Part shown: positions 23,307-30,355 of the stretch, piece after piece | Numbering within the stretch: the first letter of the stretch is position 1 | Layout of the letters: each line of letters begins with the position of its first letter | Assembly: GCA_036881905.1 (NCBI GenBank) | Contig: JBAJNN010000021.1 | Span: forward strand, 1 to 34,152 | From: JBAJNN01 sp036881905 | Lineage (GTDB): Bacteria > Pseudomonadota > Alphaproteobacteria > Rhizobiales > Im1 | Length of the DNA: 34,152 bases | Reading direction: 5' to 3' | Position numbers and translations under genes: made by a program | Notes under the pieces: model-generated | Told to the model about the DNA's origin: nothing | What the model saw: only the letters and a program-made list of their open reading frames with translations | Database searches by the model: none

Positions 23307-23595
23307 GGCCTGTCGACGTCCGGGATGTGGCGTGCGGGATGGACGAAAATCGTCCGGTTGCGCCAAAGCGGCCCGCGCCGAGAACGGCTTATCTGGTTTT
23401 TAAAGCCTTCGCGACGCCAGAATGGCCGGTTTTCGCCAGATCCTTGCTGGACGCGGCGGATGTTCTCCCCTAGAAAGCCAGGGTCGGGGCTCGCTTTCAA
23501 GGAGGGTGGTTTTAACGGGGCCATAAGTCTTCTCCGGTTCACCGGGAAAATCCGTCTCGCGACCCGGCCCCGAAACCCGATTGTCAACACGCCCT
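23304..23595 (+). mobile_element. MITE-like element, copy 2 (between sdhA and sdhB)
   Basis: Starts TAGGGCCTGTCGACGTCCGG at the sdhA stop codon and ends TTGTCAACACGCCCTG, an imperfect inverted repeat of the start. The interior aligns end to end with copy 1 read on its minus strand: GACGAAAATCGTCCGGTT, TTTTTAAAGCCTTCGCGACG, AATGGCCGGTTTTCGCCAGA and TCCTTG. It is 292 bp long, has no coding capacity I can identify, and its TIRs are more diverged than those of copy 1. It fills most of the 322 bp between sdhA and sdhB; the remaining 33 bp carry the sdhB ribosome binding site. Confidence 0.75.
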
Positions 23596-23628
23596 GGAGT
23601 AAGGCCGTAACCGGTAAGGAGCACGCCC

Positions 23629-24408
23629 ATGGTTCAACTGAGGTTGCCGAAACATTCGCGCATCACCAAAGGCAGGGTCTGGCCGAAGCCGGACGGCGCC
23701 GCCAGGCTCAAAAGCTTGCGTATTTATCGCTTCAATCCCGAGACGTCAGCCAATCCACGCTTCGAGACCTATTATGTCGATCGCGACCGTTGCGGGCCGA
23801 TGGTGCTTGACGCGCTGATCAGGATCAAGAACGAGACCGACCCCACGCTGACCTTCCGGCGCTCCTGTCGCGAGGGGATTTGCGGCTCATGCGCCATGAA
23901 TATCGATGGCGCCAACACGCTGGCCTGCCTTAAGGGCATCGATGACGTTCCGGGCAGGATCAATGTCACCCCCCTGCCGCATCTGCCGGTGATCAAGGAT
24001 CTGGTGACCGACATGAGCCGGTTTTACGCCCAGTACCGCTCCATCGAACCGTGGCTCAAGACGGCCAGCCCACAGCCGGAGAAAGAGTGGCGGCAAAGCC
24101 ATGAGGACCGCGCCGGTCTCGATGGCCTTTATGAATGTATCATGTGCGCGTGTTGCCAGACCTCATGCCCGAGCTACTGGTGGAACGGCGATCGCTACCT
24201 CGGCCCGGCCATTCTGCTCCAGGCTTACCGCTGGATCGTCGATTCACGCGACGAGACCACCGGGGAGCGTCTCGACCAGCTGGAAGACCCGTTTAGGCTC
24301 TATCGGTGCCACACCATTCTCAATTGTACCAAAGCCTGCCCCAAGGGCCTTAATCCGGGCAAGGCCATCGCCGGTTTGAAAAAAATGCTGGTCAAGCGCC
24401 AATTATGA
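23629..24408 (+). CDS. sdhB: succinate dehydrogenase iron-sulfur subunit
   Basis: A 259-residue electron-transfer subunit of complex II. The plant-type [2Fe-2S] site is CREGICGSCAMN with a later Cys in NTLACL. The [4Fe-4S] and [3Fe-4S] sites are CIMCACCQTSCP and CHTILNCTKACPKGLNP. The N-terminal IYRFNPETSANPRFETY strand is also typical. GGAG lies 8 bases before the ATG. Unlike most sdh operons, a MITE-like element stands between this gene and sdhA, so transcription or processing may differ here. Confidence 0.97.
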   Translation: MVQLRLPKHSRITKGRVWPKPDGAARLKSLRIYRFNPETSANPRFETYYVDRDRCGPMVLDALIRIKNETDPTLTFRRSCREGICGSCAMNIDGANTLACLKGIDDVPGRINVTPLPHLPVIKDLVTDMSRFYAQYRSIEPWLKTASPQPEKEWRQSHEDRAGLDGLYECIMCACCQTSCPSYWWNGDRYLGPAILLQAYRWIVDSRDETTGERLDQLEDPFRLYRCHTILNCTKACPKGLNPGKAIAGLKKMLVKRQL

Positions 24409-24514
24409 GCGTGCCAGCCACTCGCGATAAACCCTTTTGGCTTGCATCCGCCGGCCGGATGGTGAAATAGTGGGCGAAATGATTCTCGCACCCTCGCGGG
24501 GGCAGGGCATGACA

Positions 24515-24528
24515 TGTCGTTTTCGACA
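24515..24528. promoter_or_regulatory. perfect inverted repeat before the efflux genes, possible operator
   Basis: TGTCG TTTT CGACA is an exact palindrome, 28 bp before the efflux adaptor start and followed by ATTTTT. It could be a repressor site or a small hairpin. No regulator gene is next to it. Confidence 0.3.
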
Positions 24529-24556
24529 ATTTTTCGTATGAGGAAACAACGCCTTC

Positions 24557-25699
24557 ATGAAACTTCGTTTTGCCATTGCATTGCTTGTCATCGCCGGTCT
24601 GCTTGGCGGCCTCTCCTACTTTCAGTTCGTTGTGAAACCAAAGATGGTCTCGCAGTATTTCGCCGCCGTTCCTAAACCGACGCTCAGCGTCAACGCGGTC
24701 TTGGCGCGCAAGGAGCAATGGGGTGAGGTTCTGCACTCTATCGGCACGATCCATGCGGTCCAGGGCATTGATGTCGCGCCTTCGGTGGCAGGCCTTGTCA
24801 CCGAGATTCTGTTTAAATCCGGCGATGTGGTCAGCGAGGGCGCGAAGCTCATTCAGCTTGACGATTCCACGGAGCGGGCCGATTTGAAAAACCACCAGGC
24901 TTCCTTGAAAAAGGCGCAGCTGTCATGGAACCGCCAGAAGGCGCTGTTCAAAAACAAGGCGGTGTCACAGGCCTTGCTTGACGATGCGCGCGCGACGCGC
25001 GACGAGGCCGCGGCCACCGTGGAACGCGATCTCGCCATCCTTGAGAAAACAGCGATCAAGGCGCCGTTTTCCGGCCATCTCGGCATCCGCAAGGTCGATA
25101 TTGGCCAATATGTCACCGCCGGCGCCGCCATAGCCTCGTTGCAGATGATCGACCCGATTTATACGGATTTTTCCCTGCCGGAACGTTATGTCGCTCAAGC
25201 GAGGCCGGGCCAGACCGTCACCATCACTGTCGATGCTTGGCCGGATGTGGTCTTCACCGGCCGGGTGGACGCCTTGGATTCGCGGATCGACGGCAAAACC
25301 CGCGATTTGCTCATTCGCGCCAGGTTCGACAATCCCGAAGGCAAGCTTCTGCCCGGGATGTTCGCCAATGTCGCCGTTGCGGTCGGCTCACCGGAACCTG
25401 TCGTCATAGTACCGCGTACCGCCATCACCTACAGCCTCTACGGCGATAGCGTTTATGTGCTGACTCCGGCCCGCGATAGCACGATTTCCCAGGGTGAATC
25501 GCAACACCAGCTTTATACGGTCCATCGCCGGTTCATTGAGACCAGAGAGGTCAGGCAGGATAACGTGGCCATCACCAGGGGGGTGGAGCCCGGGGATATG
25601 ATCGTCACCTCGGGGGGAATTGATCTGAAAAATGACATGAGTGTCGTTATCGATAAAACCGGGGGCCTGAAACCACCGGCCACCATGCCGACACAGTAG
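24557..25699 (+). CDS. RND efflux periplasmic adaptor (membrane fusion protein)
   Basis: A 380-residue adaptor joining an inner-membrane RND pump to an outer-membrane channel. An N-terminal membrane anchor (FAIALLVIAGLLGGLSYFQF) has no lipobox Cys. Then come the lipoyl half-motif VAPSVAGLVTEILFKSGDVV, a coiled-coil hairpin (about 105-165, rich in Lys, Ala and Arg), the second lipoyl half KAPFSGHLGIRKVDIGQYV, and the beta-barrel domain with GKLLPGMFANVAV. It resembles the MdtA/MexE type. GAGGA lies 11 bases before the ATG. The pump gene follows after 33 bp. No outer-membrane factor or regulator is adjacent. Confidence 0.93.
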   Translation: MKLRFAIALLVIAGLLGGLSYFQFVVKPKMVSQYFAAVPKPTLSVNAVLARKEQWGEVLHSIGTIHAVQGIDVAPSVAGLVTEILFKSGDVVSEGAKLIQLDDSTERADLKNHQASLKKAQLSWNRQKALFKNKAVSQALLDDARATRDEAAATVERDLAILEKTAIKAPFSGHLGIRKVDIGQYVTAGAAIASLQMIDPIYTDFSLPERYVAQARPGQTVTITVDAWPDVVFTGRVDALDSRIDGKTRDLLIRARFDNPEGKLLPGMFANVAVAVGSPEPVVIVPRTAITYSLYGDSVYVLTPARDSTISQGESQHQLYTVHRRFIETREVRQDNVAITRGVEPGDMIVTSGGIDLKNDMSVVIDKTGGLKPPATMPTQ

Positions 25700-25732
25700 G
25701 ATATGCCGACACGGCAGGGAATGTGAGGCCCC

Positions 25733-28700
25733 ATGGCGATCACCGATGTCTTTATCCGCCGGCCGGTTCTGGCCAGCGTCGTCAGTCTGATGATTCTGTT
25801 CGTCGGATTGCGCTCTCTGTTCGCGCTGCCGATCCGGGAATATCCTGAACTCACCAATACGACCATCACCGTCACCACGCTCTATCCCGGCGCCAGCGCC
25901 GCATTGATGAAAGGGTTCGTCACCACGCCCATGCAGCAGGCTGTGGCCGGCACGGAAGGGGTCGATACGATTGAATCCTACTCGGCCCAAGGCGTCAGCA
26001 CCGTCACTCTCAATTTGCGCCTGAATGCCGATCCCGACCGGGCGACGGCCGATGTTCTGGTCAAGGTCAGGCAGGTTGCGAAAGCGCTGCCCGAAGGAGC
26101 CAATGACCCCATCGTGCACAAGCAGACCGGTACGGGTATCGCTTTGATGTATATCGCCTTTCAAAGCGATACCATGACCAGCGCGCAGATCACCGATTAT
26201 CTAACGCGCGTGACCCAGCCCTATCTCCAGACCATAGAGGGGGTTGGCAATACCGAAATAACCGGAGGAGGAGAAACTTTCGCCATGCGCATATGGCTCG
26301 ATCCCAAGCGCATGGCCGCTCTTGGCATCACGGCGAACGACGTTAGAACCGCCTTGGCAAGCAACAACGTCACTTTTGCCGCCGGTGAGATCAAGAGCCA
26401 GTTCACCCAAACCGCCATCGACGCCAAAACCTCGCTCAAAAGCGTCGAGGGGTTTGAACGATTGGTGGTCGCAGCCCATGGCGACACTCTCATTCGTCTG
26501 GGCGATGTCGCCAGGGTGGAAATCGGGCCGGGAAACGCCAATTCCTCCGGGACCTTCAACGGGGCGAAGGGCGTCGCCATAGGGGTTTACGCCACGCCCA
26601 CGGCCAATCCGCTCTCGGCGATCAAGAACGTTCGCAAACAATTTCCGGGGCTTTTGGAACAATTGCCCCCGAATTTGACGGCTCATATCGCTTATGACGC
26701 AACAGAGTTCATCAGCGCCTCCATTGACGATGTCGTCAAAACCATCGCCGAGGCCAGTGTGATCGTCATCATTGTGGTGTTTCTGTTTTTGGGCAATGTG
26801 CGTTCGGCCTTTATCCCGATCGTCACCATCCCATTGTCGCTGGTCGGGGTGATGATGATATTGCTTGGCCTGGGCTATTCGATCAATCTTTTGACCTTGA
26901 TGGCTCTGGTGCTGGCGATCGGGCTGGTGGTCGATGATGCGATTGTGGTGGTGGAAAACATCCACCGTCATATCGGCGAGGGGATGGCGCCGCTGCGCGC
27001 CGCGTTGCAAGGGGCCCGCGAGATTGCCTTGCCGGTGGTGTCGATGGCCATAACCCTGGCCGCCGTCTATGCGCCGATCGGTTTCATGTCGGGATTGACG
27101 GGAACCTTATTCAAGGAGTTTGCCTTTACGCTTGCCGGTTCGGTGGTGATCTCTGGGGTTATCGCACTGATCCTGTCGCCGATGCTGTGCTCAAAACTGC
27201 TCAAAAGGGATGGTGAAACCCGCTTTGCAAAGGCGCTTGACCGCAATTTTTCCCGCCTCAAACGCGGCTATGCCCGCCTTTTGCAGCGCGGTCTGAACGC
27301 CAGGCCGGTTATCCTCCTCATCCTCGGGGGAACGATCGGCGCGGCGGGGATCATGTATGTCACGACGCAAAAGGAACTTGCGCCCAATGAAGATCAGGGC
27401 TTTCTTGTGAGTTTGATCCAGTCGCCAAAAACCGCTAATCTCAACTATATGGAGCATTACACCAAGCAGCTTTCCCAGGTGTTTTCGTCGATTCCGGAGG
27501 CCGATTATAATTTCATTCTCAATGGCACGCCTGATCCCCATAATGGTCTTGCCGGGCTGGTGCTCAAACCGTGGGATGAACGCAGCCGCAGCGCCAATGA
27601 TATTCAGCAAGCCTTAGGCCCCGGTCTTGCCGAGATTGCCGGTGTGAAGATTCAGACCTTCTCGCCGCCGGCCCTTCCCGGCGTGGGCGGCGGTCTGGCG
27701 TTTCAGTTCGTGGTGACGACGATAGGAGACTATTCAAGGCTTGCCGCGGTGATCGGTAAGCTTGCGGATGCCGCCCGCAAAAGCGGGCTGTTTTTGTTCA
27801 CGACAACCGACCTTGATTTCGATACGCCGCAGATCGACTTCACCATAGATCGCGGCAAAGCCAATAGTCTCGGCGTCAAAATGTCGGATATCGCCACCAC
27901 GTTGACGACATTGTTGAGCGGCAGTTATGTCAATCGTTTCAGCCTTTATGGCCGCAGTTATCAGGTCATTCCGCAAGTGCCGCGCCAATACCGCGCAACG
28001 CCGCAATGGCTGACCCAATATCGGGTGCGCACCGCAAGCGGCGATCTGGTGCCCCTGTCGACGATTGCGAAGATTGAACATTCGGTGCAGCCCTACACCC
28101 TCAAAACCTTCCAGCAACTCAATGCGGCGACCTTGTCGGGCGTTTTGTATCCGGGGCGCTCCATGGGGGAGGCCATCGCCTTCATGGAACAAAAAGCCGC
28201 CGAGCTGTTGCCCGGAGGGTTCTATTACGATTATAATGGCGGGAGCAGGCAATACATACAGGAAGGCAACCGGCTGGTCGTAACCTTCGCCTTCGCGCTC
28301 ATCGTCATTTACCTGGTTCTGGCGGCGCAGTTCGAGAGTTTCCGCGACCCGTTCATTATTCTGATTGCTCTGCCCACCTCGATTTTCGGCGCCCTCATCC
28401 CGCTGAATTTCGGCCTGGGAACACTCAATATCTACACCCAGATCGGGCTGGTGACACTCATCGGCCTGATTTCCAAGCATGGGATCCTGATGGTCGAATT
28501 CGCCAACAAATTGCAAATCGAGGAGGGGCTGGACAAGCATCAGGCCATTATCAAGGCGGCGTCGGTCAGGCTACGGCCGATTTTGATGACCACGGCGGCC
28601 ATGGTCTCGGGCATGGTACCGCTTATATTGTCGCAAGGAGCGGGGGCTGAAAGCCGTTATGGCATTGGCTTGGTCATTGCGGCCGGCATGAGCATCGGCA

Positions 28701-28789
28701 CGCTGTTCACACTGTTCGTGACCCCGGCCGTCTATACCTACATCGCGCGTGACCATAAGAGGAGTGCGGCCGTGGAAGAGGGGGCGTGA
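25733..28789 (+). CDS. RND multidrug efflux pump, inner-membrane transporter
   Basis: A 1018-residue proton-driven pump of the HAE1/AcrB type. The N-terminal FIRRPVLASVVSLMILFVG membrane helix, the pore-region YPGASA and two large periplasmic loops are clear. The transmembrane helix 4 proton-relay motif is VVDDAIVVVENIHRH (two adjacent Asp). The second half repeats the topology, with LVTLIGLISKHGILMVEFAN and RLRPILMTTAAMVSG. It probably forms a trimer with the adaptor encoded just upstream and exports hydrophobic or amphipathic compounds; the substrates cannot be read from sequence. Confidence 0.95.
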   Translation: MAITDVFIRRPVLASVVSLMILFVGLRSLFALPIREYPELTNTTITVTTLYPGASAALMKGFVTTPMQQAVAGTEGVDTIESYSAQGVSTVTLNLRLNADPDRATADVLVKVRQVAKALPEGANDPIVHKQTGTGIALMYIAFQSDTMTSAQITDYLTRVTQPYLQTIEGVGNTEITGGGETFAMRIWLDPKRMAALGITANDVRTALASNNVTFAAGEIKSQFTQTAIDAKTSLKSVEGFERLVVAAHGDTLIRLGDVARVEIGPGNANSSGTFNGAKGVAIGVYATPTANPLSAIKNVRKQFPGLLEQLPPNLTAHIAYDATEFISASIDDVVKTIAEASVIVIIVVFLFLGNVRSAFIPIVTIPLSLVGVMMILLGLGYSINLLTLMALVLAIGLVVDDAIVVVENIHRHIGEGMAPLRAALQGAREIALPVVSMAITLAAVYAPIGFMSGLTGTLFKEFAFTLAGSVVISGVIALILSPMLCSKLLKRDGETRFAKALDRNFSRLKRGYARLLQRGLNARPVILLILGGTIGAAGIMYVTTQKELAPNEDQGFLVSLIQSPKTANLNYMEHYTKQLSQVFSSIPEADYNFILNGTPDPHNGLAGLVLKPWDERSRSANDIQQALGPGLAEIAGVKIQTFSPPALPGVGGGLAFQFVVTTIGDYSRLAAVIGKLADAARKSGLFLFTTTDLDFDTPQIDFTIDRGKANSLGVKMSDIATTLTTLLSGSYVNRFSLYGRSYQVIPQVPRQYRATPQWLTQYRVRTASGDLVPLSTIAKIEHSVQPYTLKTFQQLNAATLSGVLYPGRSMGEAIAFMEQKAAELLPGGFYYDYNGGSRQYIQEGNRLVVTFAFALIVIYLVLAAQFESFRDPFIILIALPTSIFGALIPLNFGLGTLNIYTQIGLVTLIGLISKHGILMVEFANKLQIEEGLDKHQAIIKAASVRLRPILMTTAAMVSGMVPLILSQGAGAESRYGIGLVIAAGMSIGTLFTLFVTPAVYTYIARDHKRSAAVEEGA

Positions 28790-28875
28790 GGGCCCATCGG
28801 GCGGCGGCTGAATTCCGCGCCACGAGCCCTATCTAGCGGCATTTTTTGAAAGGACGGATTGAGCGAGACGAAACA

Positions 28876-29958
28876 ATGGAAAGGGAAGAATTCATGGGGC
28901 TGTTTGCTTCGGCTGATTTTGACGGGCATGAGGTGGTTCATGCTTTTTATGACCGCAACACCGGGCTTAAGGGGTTCGTTGCCATTCACTCCACCAAGCT
29001 TGGACCCGCATTCGGCGGGTGTCGGATGTGGTCTTATGACAGTGAAAGGACGGCGTTGCGCGATGCGCTCAGGCTGTCGCGGGGCATGAGTTACAAAAAT
29101 GCCCTGGCCGATCTTGCCTATGGCGGCGGTAAATCGGTGATCATGGACGATGAGGATCAGGCCCGTTCACCGGCCCGGTTCGAGGCTTTTGGACAGGTGG
29201 TCGAAAATCTCGGCGGCCATTATATCACGGCGGAAGATGTCGGGACCAGTGTCGAGGATCTGCGGATCGTTGCGCGGATGACACACTATGTCAGTGGTGT
29301 TGCCACAAAGGATGCCAAGGGCGGCGTTGGCGGCGATCCATCGCCGAGAACGGCCCATGGCGTTATTCAGGGCATGCGGGCGACGGTCAGGTTTGTGTTG
29401 GCAAGAGACGATTTTGACGGTCTCACCGTCGCGGTGCAAGGGGTCGGTCATGTCGGCTACTGTCTCTGCGGGCTTCTTCATGACAGGGGAGCGCGGTGCG
29501 TGGTTTGCGATGTCAATGAGGCCAATGCCAGGCGGGCGCAGACGGATTTTGGCGCAACGATCACCGATCCCGATGCCATCATGAGCACGAAAGCCGATAT
29601 TCTCGCCCCATGCGCCCTGGGCGGCGCGTTGAACGCACAAACCATTCCAAGGATCAGGGCCCCGATCGTTGCCGGCGCGGCCAATAATCAACTGGCCGAC
29701 GCCGAGGATGGCCGACGGCTGGTTGAGCGCGGCATAGTTTGCGCGCCCGATTATGTGATCAATGCCGGCGGCATCATTGCCGCCGCCGCGGAATATGCCG
29801 GATCGGGGGATGATAAAGTGGTCACGGAACGCATCGAGCGCATCTATGATCGCACCCTGGCGATCCTGGAACAGGCGCGGCACGAGCAGCGCCCGCCAAG
29901 TGAGGTGGCCGACACCATCGCGCGGGAGCGTTTGGGGCTGGATTGCGCCGGTCATTAG
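28876..29958 (+). CDS. Leu/Phe/Val-type amino acid dehydrogenase
   Basis: A 360-residue NAD-dependent dehydrogenase resembling Bacillus leucine dehydrogenase along its whole length. It oxidatively deaminates a branched or aromatic amino acid to the 2-oxo acid. Seen are GPAFGGCRMWSYDSE, the catalytic-Lys helix LSRGMSYKNALADLAYGGGK, HYITAEDVGTSVEDL, the NAD-binding VAVQGVGHVGYCLCGLL, and YVINAGGIIAAAAEY. The ATG at 28876 was chosen; ATG 28894 (after GGGAAG) or a TTG at 28846 are possible. The exact amino acid is not certain. The stop TAG lies at the edge of a palindromic repeat. Confidence 0.92.
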   Translation: MEREEFMGLFASADFDGHEVVHAFYDRNTGLKGFVAIHSTKLGPAFGGCRMWSYDSERTALRDALRLSRGMSYKNALADLAYGGGKSVIMDDEDQARSPARFEAFGQVVENLGGHYITAEDVGTSVEDLRIVARMTHYVSGVATKDAKGGVGGDPSPRTAHGVIQGMRATVRFVLARDDFDGLTVAVQGVGHVGYCLCGLLHDRGARCVVCDVNEANARRAQTDFGATITDPDAIMSTKADILAPCALGGALNAQTIPRIRAPIVAGAANNQLADAEDGRRLVERGIVCAPDYVINAGGIIAAAAEYAGSGDDKVVTERIERIYDRTLAILEQARHEQRPPSEVADTIARERLGLDCAGH

Positions 29959-30129
29959 AGCGTGTTGCGTTCAAATCGAATCGTGATCACGCTCTGATAT
30001 TTTGTTTTGCCCGCATAATCTTGATCGTCCTTGGCCATCGCCTGGCGAGATCGGATCATGCACAATCCTCACGCCCGGATAATCGTCCTCGATCCGTGGC
30101 CATCGCCCGGCAAGCGCGGATCATGCTCC
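29957..30129 (-). repeat. composite palindromic repeat, two A units plus one B unit (minus orientation)
   Basis: On the minus strand, two degenerate A units (GGAGCATGATCCGCGC ... and GCATGATCCGATCTCGC ... GATCAAGATTATGC) are followed by the linker GGGCAAAACAAAAT and a B unit with GAGCGTGATCACGATTCG and ending AACACGCTCT. It begins at the stop codon of the amino acid dehydrogenase gene. Between it and the next repeat (30130-30229), GGGGCC TGTT GGCCCC could fold into a short hairpin. Confidence 0.75.
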
Positions 30130-30229
30130 AGGGGAAGGCTCATAACCGGGGCGCGGGGCCTGTTGGCCCCGACGCTCCCAACCCTTGACAGCGCCGAAGC
30201 GCGAGCGCGTCTGGGGTCTGAACCCCGCT

Positions 30230-30355
30230 GGAGCACCGTCCTGAGACAAAGTGGCAACCGGACGGCGTGGCCGCACCACTCGCAGTGGTCGCACCACTCG
30301 CAGTGGCCGCGCCACTTTTCGGTCCGAAATTGCGTAAAAACGAAAATCTAGAGCA
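30230..30355 (-). repeat. C-family palindromic repeat, second copy, with 18-bp tandem units
   Basis: Shares TGAGACAAA, CAACCGGACGGCGTG, CCGCACCAC, GCAGTGGCCGCGCCACTTTT and TTGCGTAAAAAC with the element at 7660. Two 18-bp units, CGCACCACTCGCAGTGGT and CGCACCACTCGCAGTGGC, follow each other at 30272-30307. Its AGAGCAC edge holds the last codons and the stop of the BapA-like gene read on the minus strand. Confidence 0.7.

Noticed and set aside
30031..30351. Open frames through the 29957-30355 gap
   Set aside because: They translate repeat sequence in several frames and show no family resemblance.
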